Below are positions 1-5,317 of a DNA stretch of 5,317 bases, piece by piece. Origin of the DNA: Zoogloeaceae bacterium (GTDB lineage Bacteria; Pseudomonadota; Gammaproteobacteria; Burkholderiales; Rhodocyclaceae); NCBI GenBank assembly GCA_031281985.1, contig JAITEO010000020.1, forward strand, positions 1-5,317, written 5' to 3'. A model generated the notes under the pieces. That model was not told where the DNA came from and did not search any database. It saw only the letters and a program-made list of their open reading frames with translations. Position numbers and translations under genes: made by a program. Position 1 is the stretch's first letter. Each line of letters starts with the position of its first letter.

Positions 1-564
1 ACCGATTTCGGCATCTTCATCGGCCTGCCCGGCGGCATCGACGGTCTGGTGCATCTTTCCGATCTCTCCTGGAATACCGCGGGCGAAGAAGCCATCCGCA
101 ATTTCAAGAAGGGCGACGAGGTAGAAGCCGTGGTGCTGGCCATCGACGTGGACAAGGAACGCATTTCGCTGGGCATCAAGCAACTGGAAGGCGATCCGTA
201 CACCAACTACATCGCCACGCACGAGAAGAATTCCGTGGTCGGCGGCACGGTGAAGTCGGTGGACGCCAAGGGCGCGGTCATCGCGCTGGACGGCGAGGTG
301 GAAGGCTATCTGCGCGCTTCCGATTATTCGCGCGAGCGGGTGGAAGACCTGGCGCATCTGCTCAAACCCGGAGACGCGGTGGAAGCGATGATCATCAACG
401 TGGATCGCAAGACCCGCTCGATCAACCTTTCCATCAAGGCCAAGGATCAGGCGGAACAGGCGGAAGCCATGCAGAAGATCAGCGCGGAATCCTCCGGTTT
501 TGCCGGAACGACCAATCTTGGCGCGTTGCTGAAAGCCAAACTGGATCAGAACCAGCAGACCTGA
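1..564 (+). CDS. rpsA: 30S ribosomal protein S1, C-terminal part (5' end outside window)
   Basis: This is the C-terminal 187 residues of ribosomal protein S1, which helps the 30S subunit bind and unfold mRNA during initiation. The frame is open from base 1 and ends at TGA 562-564, so the true start lies upstream. Residues 1 to about 63 are most of one S1 (OB-fold) domain, with the FGIF and [10 protein letters not shown] signatures followed by [10 protein letters not shown]. Residues about 78 to 148 form a second, containing the EGYLRASD and [16 protein letters not shown] segments. These match domains 5 and 6 of the six-domain Escherichia coli protein as I recall it. The last 40 or so residues are a Glu/Gln/Ala-rich tail. 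ihfB follows after 13 bases, the usual rpsA-ihfB arrangement. The identification is very secure; only the start is missing. Confidence 0.97.
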   Translation, partial: TDFGIFIGLPGGIDGLVHLSDLSWNTAGEEAIRNFKKGDEVEAVVLAIDVDKERISLGIKQLEGDPYTNYIATHEKNSVVGGTVKSVDAKGAVIALDGEVEGYLRASDYSRERVEDLAHLLKPGDAVEAMIINVDRKTRSINLSIKAKDQAEQAEAMQKISAESSGFAGTTNLGALLKAKLDQNQQT

Positions 565-577
565 CGGCGGCTATCCC

Positions 578-862
578 ATGACCAAATCTGAACTAATCGA
601 GCGGTTGGCCGGGCGTTTTCCCCAGTTGACGGCAAAAGATGCGGACGATGTGGTCAAGATGATGATCGATGTCATGTCGAAAGCATTGGTTGCCGGGACG
701 CGCATCGAGATTCGCGGGTTTGGCAGTTTTTCCCTGAACCATCGCCCGTCGCGCCTGGGGCGCAACCCCAAGTCGGGCGAGCAGGTGAAGGTGCCGGAAA
801 AATGGGTGCCGCATTTCAAGGCAGGCAAGGAATTGCGGGAACGCGTGGATAAGCGCCATTAG
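578..862 (+). CDS. ihfB: Integration host factor subunit beta
   Basis: A complete 94-residue DNA-binding protein of the HU/IHF family. IHF is an alpha/beta heterodimer that bends DNA sharply at specific sites and acts in transcription, replication and recombination in the nucleoid. The N-terminal helices (residues 2-40) begin [10 protein letters not shown], followed by the RGFGSF turn at 46-51 and the beta arm, whose GRNPKSGE motif places the intercalating proline at residue 64. The length equals that of known IhfB proteins, and the motifs favour the beta subunit over HU or IhfA. The ATG lies 13 bases after the rpsA stop; only a weak purine patch precedes it, so translation may depend partly on coupling to rpsA. 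A strong intrinsic terminator at 910-940 closes the unit. The stop is TAG 860-862. Confidence 0.97.
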   Translation: MTKSELIERLAGRFPQLTAKDADDVVKMMIDVMSKALVAGTRIEIRGFGSFSLNHRPSRLGRNPKSGEQVKVPEKWVPHFKAGKELRERVDKRH

Positions 863-867
863 TGGCG

Positions 868-897
868 CGGCAAAAAGTAAGAAATCACTTTTTGCCG
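868..897. repeat. Hairpin repeat, left copy (CAAAAAGT type)
   Basis: A perfect 11-bp stem: 868-878 pairs with 887-897 around an 8-base loop. It begins 5 bases after the ihfB stop and will be transcribed with it. It has no T-run behind it, so it is not a classical terminator by itself, although it could protect the 3' end of the message. A sister hairpin of the same 30-base length lies at 1153-1182. Confidence 0.8.
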
Positions 898-909
898 GTT
901 CAGATCAGC

Positions 910-940
910 AAAAAAGGGCAGGCAAAGCCTGTCCTTTTTT
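910..940 (+). terminator. Rho-independent terminator of ihfB (likely bidirectional)
   Basis: Bases 910-923 pair with 927-940 around an AAA loop, giving a 14-bp stem with one G-T pair. The stem base is six A's against six T's (935-940), so the hairpin has a T-tract on both strands and could stop transcription in either direction. It lies 48 bases after the ihfB stop. Its core, CAGGC-AAA-GCCTG, recurs as the reverse complement at 1119-1131 within the mirrored half of the palindrome. Confidence 0.88.
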
Positions 941-981
941 GATGTAAAGGCAACGAAACCCCACTACCCTCTGCACGATCC

Positions 982-1006
982 CGTAGGGGCGCGCTGCGCG
1001 CACCCG
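982..1006. repeat. REP-like palindromic repeat, left copy
   Basis: A 25-base GC-rich unit beginning CGTAGGGGCGC. It folds as an 8-pair stem with one mismatch (987-994 with 998-1005). It matches the reverse complement of 1046-1070 at 22 of 25 bases. The layout of two inverted copies about 40 bases apart resembles the paired REP sequences (BIME type) found between genes in many proteobacteria. Confidence 0.75.
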
Positions 1007-1028
1007 CAAACCATTCCCGCCGCGTAAC

Positions 1029-1050
1029 GGCTACCGGGCGGCTACCGGGC
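1029..1050. repeat. Tandem duplication of an 11-base unit
   Basis: The 11-mer GGCTACCGGGC occurs twice back to back (1029-1039 and 1040-1050). The second copy runs directly into the right REP-like unit, so the first copy looks like a local duplication of that unit's edge. It falls in the spacer between the two arms of the large palindrome. Confidence 0.8.
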
Positions 1051-1070
1051 GCACGCAGTGCGCCCCTACG
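1046..1070. repeat. REP-like palindromic repeat, right copy
   Basis: Inverted partner of 982-1006. It has a perfect 8-bp stem (1047-1054 with 1058-1065) around a GCA loop, then CCTACG. It is better conserved as a hairpin than the left copy, whose stem has one mismatch. Confidence 0.75.
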
Positions 1071-1108
1071 ACCGCGCAGACCGCGTTGGTTTTGCGTTGG
1101 GTTTACAC

Positions 1109-1141
1109 GGTTTGAAGCCAGGCTTTGCCTGGTTTCAAACC
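1109..1141. repeat. Long hairpin, right counterpart of the ihfB terminator
   Basis: Bases 1109-1123 pair with 1127-1141 around a TTT loop, a 15-bp stem with one G-T pair. The 13-base core at 1119-1131 is the exact reverse complement of the terminator core at 919-931. Unlike that copy, its outer stem is GGTTTGAA/TTCAAACC and there is no T-run on either strand, so I do not call it a terminator. Confidence 0.8.
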
Positions 1142-1152
1142 CCAAAATAACC

Positions 1153-1182
1153 CGGCAAAAAGTAGGGTTTTACTTTTTGACG
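1153..1182. repeat. Hairpin repeat, right copy (CAAAAAGT type)
   Basis: A 9-bp stem (1156-1164 with 1171-1179), extended by two more pairs beyond one mismatch, around a 6-base loop. It is the same length as the left copy at 868-897 and matches it at about 24 of 30 bases. It marks the right end of the large palindrome. Confidence 0.78.
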
Positions 1183-1207
1183 CCTCCATCACAAACCCGC
1201 GCGCTTG

Positions 1208-1216
1208 TGGTAGATT
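1208..1216 (+). promoter_or_regulatory. Possible extended -10 promoter element for lapAB
   Basis: TGG followed by TAGATT (1211-1216) fits an extended -10 box (TGn then a hexamer matching TATAAT at four of six positions). No good -35 box stands 16-18 bases upstream; TTGACG at 1177-1182 is too far away. The predicted start near 1223 would coincide with the first base of the terminator-like hairpin. This is a weak, position-based guess. Confidence 0.3.
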
Positions 1217-1222
1217 CAGGGG

Positions 1223-1258
1223 CGGCAACCGGCAGCCGGTTGCCGTCTTTTTCTTTTT
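1223..1258 (+). terminator. Intrinsic terminator or attenuator-like hairpin just upstream of lapA
   Basis: A perfect 10-bp GC-rich stem (1223-1232 with 1236-1245) with a CAG loop is followed by a T-rich tract in which 11 of 13 bases are T (1246-1258). By shape it is a textbook rho-independent terminator on the + strand, yet only 16 bases separate it from the lapA ATG. It may insulate lapAB from upstream transcripts, or act within the lapA leader if the promoter lies before it. Confidence 0.75.
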
Positions 1259-1274
1259 GCCTGCGTGGTGCGTT

Positions 1275-1562
1275 ATGACGGTTCTGACCTGGATTTTGCG
1301 GCTTTTGCTGTTTTTGTTCGTGCTTCTTTTTGCATGGAGAAACACGGCGGTGGTCACGCTCAATTTCTTTTACGGGCAGTCCTGGGACGCGCCGCTGATA
1401 TTGTGGCTGCTGGCGTTTTTTGTCACGGGCGTCCTGCTCGGCGTCCTGGCGATGCTTGCTCCGCTTTTCCGGGCGCGGCGCGCGCTCACCCGTCTGCAAC
1501 GGGAAGCGACGGAGCGGGTTCCCGCCGCCGATGGCGTCCATCCTCCCCAAACGGAATTTTGA
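1275..1562 (+). CDS. lapA: LapA family lipopolysaccharide assembly protein (DUF1049)
   Basis: A 95-residue inner-membrane protein of the LapA/YciS family. In E. coli LapA works with LapB in controlling LPS synthesis at the membrane. Two hydrophobic helices are visible, about residues 3-20 and 40-64, joined by a short loop with the family-typical segment WRNTAVVTLNFF (21-32). A basic, helix-prone tail (RARRALTRLQRE, from residue 66) probably faces the cytoplasm. ATG 1275 is chosen because it precedes the first membrane helix directly; an upstream in-frame start would require translating through the terminator hairpin. No clear Shine-Dalgarno sequence precedes it. The stop overlaps the lapB start by one base (TGATG), which suggests translational coupling. 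Family assignment is secure from topology, size and the lapB neighbour. Confidence 0.9.
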   Translation: MTVLTWILRLLLFLFVLLFAWRNTAVVTLNFFYGQSWDAPLILWLLAFFVTGVLLGVLAMLAPLFRARRALTRLQREATERVPAADGVHPPQTEF

Positions 1563-2734
1563 TGGAACTCGAAGAGTACTGGCAGCTTTTGCTGCTGCCG
1601 CTTTTTTTCGCGCTGGGCTGGGTTGCGGCGCGCGTGGATATTCATCATGTGGTGCGCGAATCGCGCGAGTTGCCGCGTTCCTATTTCCAGGGACTGAATT
1701 TCCTGTTGAGCGAACAGCCGGACAAGGCCATCGACGCCTTTTTGGAAGTCGCGCGGCAGGATACGCAAACCGTGGAACTCAACTTCGCGCTGGGCGGGCT
1801 TTTCCGGCGGCGCGGCGAAACGGAACGCGCCATTCGCATGCACCAGAGCTTGATCGAGCGCGATGACCTGGGCGAGGAAATTCGCCTGCAAGCCCTCCTG
1901 GAACTGGGACAGGACTACCTCAAGGCCGGACTGCTGGATCGCGCCGAGGACATCTTCGCCAAATTGCGCACCTCGACGTTGAAGAACGAAGCGCAACGCC
2001 AGTTGCTGGAAATCTACCAGCTCGAAAAGGACTGGGAAAAGGCAATCGTCATTGCCCGCGAACGCGACGATCCCTGTGCCGCCAAGGAAATCGCGCAGTT
2101 TCATTGCGAACTGGCGGCGGACGAACTCATGCGTTCGCGTTTTGCGCAGGCGGAGGAGGCCCTGCGGGAAGCGCAAAAGGCGCATCGTCTTTGTGTGCGC
2201 GCCAGTCTGATTGGCGGCGACATCGCGCTGCGGCAAAACGCGCCAGAAAGGGCCATCGACGCCTGGCGGCGCATCGAGCAGCAGGACCCGGCCTATCTGT
2301 CGCTGGTGGCGCAACGTCTGCAGGACGCCTATCAGGCGCTCGGCAAGCCGGAGGAGGGGCTGGCCCTGCTGCGCGCCTACCTGGAACGCTACCCTTCGCT
2401 GGACTTGCTGGAAGGCGTCTATCAGCTCGAACTCGAAAGCGCGGGCAGCGACGCGGCGTACCGGCTGGTGCGCAACGAGTTGCAGCGCAATCCCTCCTTG
2501 CTCGGACTGGAAAAACTCATCAGCGCCCGTTTGCCGCTGGTGGATAACGAAAACAGCCGCGCCGATCTGGAACTGGCGCGCGGCATCGTGCACGGCTACA
2601 CGCGCCGCCTGGCGCGTTACCGCTGCACGGATTGCGGCTTTCGCGCCCGCCAGTTCTACTGGCGCTGCCCCGCCTGCGGCGGCTGGGAAACCTACCCGCC
2701 GCGCCGCTCGGAAGAATTCGATGCGTCGCTGTGA
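1562..2734 (+). CDS. lapB: Lipopolysaccharide assembly protein B (TPR and rubredoxin-like protein)
   Basis: A 390-residue membrane-anchored scaffold; E. coli LapB (YciM) is about the same length. There it promotes FtsH-mediated breakdown of LpxC, so balancing LPS against phospholipid synthesis. Residues about 7-23 form the single N-terminal membrane anchor. The middle (about 35-330) is a run of helical hairpins typical of TPR repeats, for example FQGLNFLLSEQPDKAIDAFL near the start. The C-terminus carries a zinc-binding rubredoxin-like knuckle with CxxC pairs at Cys355/358 and Cys369/372 (CTDCGF and CPACGGW). All four cysteines are present, so the protein looks functional. The start overlaps the lapA stop by one base, with GGAA a few bases upstream. 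The next gene begins 39 bases after the stop. Confidence 0.96.
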   Translation: MELEEYWQLLLLPLFFALGWVAARVDIHHVVRESRELPRSYFQGLNFLLSEQPDKAIDAFLEVARQDTQTVELNFALGGLFRRRGETERAIRMHQSLIERDDLGEEIRLQALLELGQDYLKAGLLDRAEDIFAKLRTSTLKNEAQRQLLEIYQLEKDWEKAIVIARERDDPCAAKEIAQFHCELAADELMRSRFAQAEEALREAQKAHRLCVRASLIGGDIALRQNAPERAIDAWRRIEQQDPAYLSLVAQRLQDAYQALGKPEEGLALLRAYLERYPSLDLLEGVYQLELESAGSDAAYRLVRNELQRNPSLLGLEKLISARLPLVDNENSRADLELARGIVHGYTRRLARYRCTDCGFRARQFYWRCPACGGWETYPPRRSEEFDASL

Positions 2735-2773
2735 AAAAGCGCCGGCCAGAGGAAAAGGAACGAGGATAACGCC

Positions 2774-3193
2774 ATGTCCAAAGATGATTGGAAGCAGCTT
2801 TTGCTGCTGGTCGGCCTGGCCGGTATTGGCATTTCTGTCATGGTTTTTTCCGTGCGTTCGCTCTGTAAAAAATACACTGGAGACAACTGGATTTGGGGAC
2901 AAGCGCTCAGGATCTGGTTGTTGGGGACGCTGGCGGTTTTCTTCCTCTCCTTCCTGCCCTTTGTTCTCGTAGAGCCTGATTTGGGAGTTCTTGCCGCGTT
3001 CTTTGCGGTGCCTGTCTGGACGGTATTGTTTGCCCTGCTGTTCGCTTTTGTCATGATTGCTGCTGTCATCGTCCTGAAAGGATGTCCATGGCAGATAATG
3101 GTGGGGATATGCTCGCTCATCTTTCTTGCCTGTTTTGTCGGCGGGTTCAAGACTTTGTCGTCGTCCATAGTAAATGCGTTATGGCAACATTGA
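2774..3193 (+). CDS. Unrecognised small multi-pass membrane protein
   Basis: A 139-residue hydrophobic protein that I cannot assign to a family. Four membrane segments are likely: about residues 7-28, 44-66, 71-101 (long, possibly two helices) and 105-125. The short loops carry few charges (a K/R/D cluster at 28-38, RIW at 46-48, KG at 102-103). There is no signal-peptide cleavage site or catalytic motif that I can see. The start has a good Shine-Dalgarno sequence, GAGGA at 2762-2766, 7 bases before ATG, which supports real expression. By hand count its GC is about 50 percent, against roughly 65-70 percent in rfaE1 nearby, hinting at later acquisition or relaxed constraint. It lies between lapB and rfaE1, 13 bases ahead of the latter's start, so an envelope role is possible but only inferred from position. 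Confidence 0.8.
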   Translation: MSKDDWKQLLLLVGLAGIGISVMVFSVRSLCKKYTGDNWIWGQALRIWLLGTLAVFFLSFLPFVLVEPDLGVLAAFFAVPVWTVLFALLFAFVMIAAVIVLKGCPWQIMVGICSLIFLACFVGGFKTLSSSIVNALWQH

Positions 3194-3196
3194 GGA
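3192..3196 (+). promoter_or_regulatory. Ribosome binding site deciding the rfaE1 start
   Basis: GAGGA overlaps the stop codon (TGA 3191-3193) of the membrane protein gene and stands 10 bases before ATG 3207. It favours 3207 over the in-frame ATG at 3174, which lies inside the preceding gene and would add 11 residues not expected at the N-terminus of the kinase fold. Confidence 0.65.
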
Positions 3197-3206
3197 AATC
3201 CGAAGA

Positions 3207-4160
3207 ATGTATCCAATCCTTGAGAACCTTTCCCAAGCCCGTATCCTGGTCGTTGGCGATGTGATGCTGGATCGTTACTGGTTCGGCGAGGTCAGTCGCA
3301 TCTCGCCGGAAGCGCCGGTGCCGGTGGTCAAGGTGGCGCGGCAGGAGGAGCGTCCGGGCGGCGCGGCCAATGTGGCGCGCAACATCGCCGCGCTGGGCGC
3401 GCGTTGTCATCTGCTTTCCGTGGTGGGCGCGGACGACGCGGGACGTTCGCTGCAACGGCTGCTGGAAGAGGGCGGCATCCAGGCGGGACTGCATGTGGAT
3501 GCGAGCATCGACACCACGGTGAAACTCCGGGTCATTGGCCGCCAGCAGCAGCTTTTGCGCATCGACTTCGAGACCGCGCCCTCGCATGAGGTGTTGCGCG
3601 CCAAGCTGGCGGATTTCCAGTCGCGCCTTGCCGATTGCGACATCGTGCTGCTCTCCGACTACGGCAAGGGCGGCCTCGCGCACATTGCCGAGATGATCCG
3701 TATCGCCCGCGCGGCGGCAAAGCCGGTGCTGGTCGACCCCAAGGGCGACGATTTTTCCCGCTACGCCGGAGCCACCCTGATTACCCCCAACCGCGGCGAA
3801 TTCCAGGCGGTGGCGGGACGCTGGCGGACGGAGGCGGAACTTGCCGAAAAAGCCGGGCGGCTGCGCGCGGAACTGGGATTGGAGGCGCTCCTGGTGACGC
3901 GCAGCGAAGAAGGCATGAGCCTTTTTACGGAGGGCGAGGCGTTGCACGCCTCCGCCGTGGCGCGCGAGGTCTTCGATGTTTCCGGCGCGGGTGATACGGT
4001 CATCGCCACGCTGGCGGTCTTGCGCGCCACGGGCGCGTCCTGGCCGGAAGCGGTGCGCATCGCCAATGTGGCGGCGGGCGTGGTGGTGGGCAAACTGGGC
4101 GCGGCCACCGTGACGCGCGCGGAATTGCAGGCAAAACTGGAGGCCGCTTCCCATGCCTAG
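3207..4160 (+). CDS. rfaE1: D-glycero-beta-D-manno-heptose-7-phosphate kinase
   Basis: A 317-residue PfkB/ribokinase-family sugar kinase that phosphorylates D-glycero-beta-D-manno-heptose 7-phosphate at C1 with ATP, a step towards ADP-heptose for the LPS inner core. The N-terminus MYPILENLSQARILVVGDVM leads into DRYWFGEVSRISPEAPVPVV, both typical of the kinase half of HldE. The GGAAN substrate-binding motif is at residues 51-55. The second PfkB signature, DVSGAGDT (257-264), supplies the anion hole and the catalytic base Asp263. The protein ends right after the kinase domain, so the cytidylyltransferase half (HldE C-terminus/RfaE2) must be encoded elsewhere, as is usual in betaproteobacteria. 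The stop overlaps the next gene by 8 bases. Function is secure; the start is chosen from GAGGA at 3192-3196. Confidence 0.94.
   Translation: MYPILENLSQARILVVGDVMLDRYWFGEVSRISPEAPVPVVKVARQEERPGGAANVARNIAALGARCHLLSVVGADDAGRSLQRLLEEGGIQAGLHVDASIDTTVKLRVIGRQQQLLRIDFETAPSHEVLRAKLADFQSRLADCDIVLLSDYGKGGLAHIAEMIRIARAAAKPVLVDPKGDDFSRYAGATLITPNRGEFQAVAGRWRTEAELAEKAGRLRAELGLEALLVTRSEEGMSLFTEGEALHASAVAREVFDVSGAGDTVIATLAVLRATGASWPEAVRIANVAAGVVVGKLGAATVTRAELQAKLEAASHA
4139..4143 (+). promoter_or_regulatory. Ribosome binding site of the dGTPase gene
   Basis: GGAGG lies inside the 3' end of rfaE1, 9 bases before ATG 4153. It is the best Shine-Dalgarno match noted in the window and fixes the start of the downstream gene despite the overlap with rfaE1. 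Confidence 0.75.
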
Positions 4161-5317
4161 GACTTCGGCGGCAGCAAAGCGGCGTTGCTGGCAAAAATTC
4201 CTCTGCGCCGAACGTCCTGGCGCGGAGAGCGCGGGCGGACGGGCGTTTGCGCCGGAGCGCACCGCCTTCCAGCAGGATTATGACCGCATCGTCTTCACCT
4301 CGGCCTTTCGCCGCTTGAAGGACAAGACCCAGGTTTTTCCTCTTTCGCGCAGCGATTATGTGCGCACCCGCCTGACGCACAGCCTGGAGGCCAGTTGCGT
4401 TGGGCGTTCGCTGGGCGCGATCGTCGGGCGGGAAGTCATCGCCCGGCATCGTCTGCGCGCGGTCGACGCCGCCGATTTCGGGGCGATTGTCGCCGCCGCC
4501 TGTCTTGCCCATGATATTGGCAACCCTCCCTTCGGGCACGCCGGGGAGGACGCCATCCGCGAATGGTTCAAGTCCTCCGGCCTTCTGGAACGCCATGCCC
4601 TTACCCCCGCGCAATGCGCGGATTTTGCGCGTTATGAAGGCAACGCCCAGGGGTTTCGCATCCTCACCCGCTTGCAGAATCCCGCCAATCCCGGCCTGCA
4701 ACTCACCGCCGCCGTGCTGGCCGCCTTCACCAAGTATCCGCGCGCTTCCTGGCTGGAGGGCGAGACCCTGTCCGGCGCGAGCGCCAAGAAACATGGCTTC
4801 TTCCAGCAGGACGCCGCCGCCTTCGCCCAGGTCGCCGCGACCGCGGGTTTGCCGGAACGCCTGCCGAATCTGGCCTGGCACCGGCATCCGCTGGCGTACC
4901 TGGTGGAAGTGGCCGACGACACCTGCTACCTGATCGTCGACCTGGAAGACGCCGCCCGCCTGGGCTTCGTGCGCGCCGAAGACGCCCAGGAACTGCTCGC
5001 GGCGCTGGCGGGCGACAGCGTCAATGCGGGCAAGCTGAGGCGTCTCTCTGAACCCAAGGAACGCATCGAATACCTGCGCGCCAAGGCCATCGGCCGTCTG
5101 CTGGAAGAAGCCGCCGCCGTGTTCCTGGATAACGAAACGGACATCCTCAGCGGCGGGTTCACGGACGACCTGTTGTCCGTCTCGCCGCTGGCCAAGCCGC
5201 TCGCGGCGGTGAAGGAAATCGCCTTCGAGCGCATCTACACGGCACGCCCGGCGCTGGAAATCGAAACGGCAGGCTTCGAGGTGCTGGGCGGCCTGCTCTC
5301 CTTGTTCATCACCGCGG
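4153..5317 (+). CDS. dgt: dGTPase-type deoxynucleoside triphosphate triphosphohydrolase (3' end outside window)
   Basis: The first 388 residues of an HD-domain phosphohydrolase related to Dgt, which cleaves dGTP (or other dNTPs) to the nucleoside and tripolyphosphate in the cytoplasm. The frame has no stop up to the window edge. After a basic N-terminus come the family segments FRRLKDKTQVFPL and RTRLTHSLE, giving His76, then LAHDIGNPPFGHAGE with His120-Asp121 and His129, and VADDTCY with Asp255/Asp256. Together these supply the H...HD...D metal site. The YEGNAQGFRIL segment (161-171) is also characteristic of the family. All key residues visible are intact. A strong GGAGG lies 9 bases upstream and the start overlaps the rfaE1 stop by 8 bases, so the two are probably cotranscribed. 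Substrate preference (dGTP or general dNTP) cannot be read from the sequence. Confidence 0.92.
   Translation, partial: MPRTSAAAKRRCWQKFLCAERPGAESAGGRAFAPERTAFQQDYDRIVFTSAFRRLKDKTQVFPLSRSDYVRTRLTHSLEASCVGRSLGAIVGREVIARHRLRAVDAADFGAIVAAACLAHDIGNPPFGHAGEDAIREWFKSSGLLERHALTPAQCADFARYEGNAQGFRILTRLQNPANPGLQLTAAVLAAFTKYPRASWLEGETLSGASAKKHGFFQQDAAAFAQVAATAGLPERLPNLAWHRHPLAYLVEVADDTCYLIVDLEDAARLGFVRAEDAQELLAALAGDSVNAGKLRRLSEPKERIEYLRAKAIGRLLEEAAAVFLDNETDILSGGFTDDLLSVSPLAKPLAAVKEIAFERIYTARPALEIETAGFEVLGGLLSLFITA

Larger units (their letters stand above)
868..1182. repeat. Large imperfect palindrome built of three mirrored hairpin pairs
   Basis: Three hairpin types occur twice each, in mirror order. 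Their centres are near 882.5/1167.5 (CAAAAAGT type), 925/1125 (CAGGC-loop-GCCTG type) and 994-996/1056-1058 (GTAGGGGCGC type), all symmetric about roughly 1025-1026. The DNA between the hairpins also pairs: aligning 941-981 by hand against the complement of 1069-1109 gives about 26 of 41 matches. One 2-base insertion near 981 accounts for the whole length difference between the arms, about 868-1006 and 1046-1182. The outermost 12 bases resemble terminal inverted repeats (11 of 12 match). No open reading frame of known type and no clear target duplication were seen. It may be a miniature mobile element or two inverted copies of a repeat cassette; that reading is inference. Confidence 0.7.

Noticed and set aside
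49..51. GTG at 49 as the start of a short S1-like gene
   Set aside because: The frame is open to base 1 and the residues before it ([14 protein letters not shown]) belong to the same S1 domain, so this is an internal codon of a gene cut by the window edge.
853..868. Six-bp inverted repeat around the ihfB stop codon (GCGCCA/TGGCGC)
   Set aside because: It is short, overlaps coding sequence and has no T-run; a stronger hairpin and the real terminator follow directly.
868..897. First hairpin after ihfB as the terminator
   Set aside because: The stem is strong but is followed by GTTCAGATC and not a T-tract; the hairpin at 910-940 fits far better.
900..1145. Minus-strand 81-codon open frame across the intergenic repeats
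   Set aside because: It is translated through the hairpins and REP-like units, has a low-complexity Arg/Gly-rich product and no ribosome binding signal; it is a by-product of the repeats.
868..1182. Target-site duplication flanking the palindrome
   Set aside because: Bases just outside the two ends (TAGTGGCG on the left, CCTCCATC on the right) do not form a direct repeat, so a transposition scar is not demonstrated.
2795..2809. Fifteen-base identity between the starts of lapB (1583-1597) and the unknown membrane gene
   Set aside because: Both encode a Gln/Leu run in a membrane helix (CAG CTT TTG CTG CTG); similarity stops outside it, so it is best explained by shared composition and not duplication.
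1370..2902. Long minus-strand open frame opposite lapA/lapB (510 codons)
   Set aside because: It is the antisense shadow of well-supported lapA and lapB; the product is Arg/Gln/Ala-rich with no recognisable domain. Long antisense frames are common in GC-rich genes.
3174..3206. Earlier in-frame ATG for rfaE1
   Set aside because: It would overlap the preceding gene by 20 bases and add 11 residues outside the kinase fold; GAGGA at 3192-3196 points to ATG 3207.
3147..4262. Long minus-strand open frame opposite rfaE1 (371 codons)
   Set aside because: It is the shadow of rfaE1 with an Arg/Ala/His-rich product, no motifs and no start signals.

Overview
The window is about 5.3 kb of GC-rich DNA that reads as a chromosomal housekeeping stretch from a Gram-negative proteobacterium, most likely a betaproteobacterium. 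The reasons are the gene order rpsA - ihfB - lapA - lapB - heptose kinase, the high GC content of the coding regions, and a heptose kinase that is a stand-alone protein, not fused to a nucleotidyltransferase. The species cannot be fixed from the sequence alone. All supported genes are on the + strand.

Layout: (1) 1-564 is the 3' end of rpsA (ribosomal protein S1, last two S1 domains). (2) 578-862 is a complete ihfB (integration host factor beta). (3) 863-1274 is a non-coding stretch packed with hairpins. Three different hairpin repeats occur twice each, in mirror order and at matching distances around a centre near 1025, so about 315 bp behaves as one large imperfect palindrome. The left copy of one repeat doubles as the ihfB terminator. 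A second, independent intrinsic terminator sits just in front of lapA. (4) 1275-2734 holds lapA and lapB, overlapping by one base. (5) 2774-3193 is an unrecognised four-helix membrane protein of lower GC. (6) 3207-4160 is rfaE1 (D-glycero-beta-D-manno-heptose-7-phosphate kinase). (7) 4153-5317 is a dGTPase-type HD-domain phosphohydrolase, overlapping rfaE1 by 8 bases and running off the end of the window.

Functionally the window joins translation and nucleoid genes (rpsA, ihfB) to an envelope/lipopolysaccharide block: LapA/LapB tune LPS production, and RfaE1 feeds ADP-heptose for the LPS inner core. The membrane protein and the dGTPase are spaced as members of the same transcript as rfaE1 but have no obvious established LPS role. 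No RNA genes, CRISPR arrays, transposase genes or defence systems were seen. The least ordinary items are the nested palindrome and the unknown membrane protein; I do not see strong evidence of a new multi-gene system.
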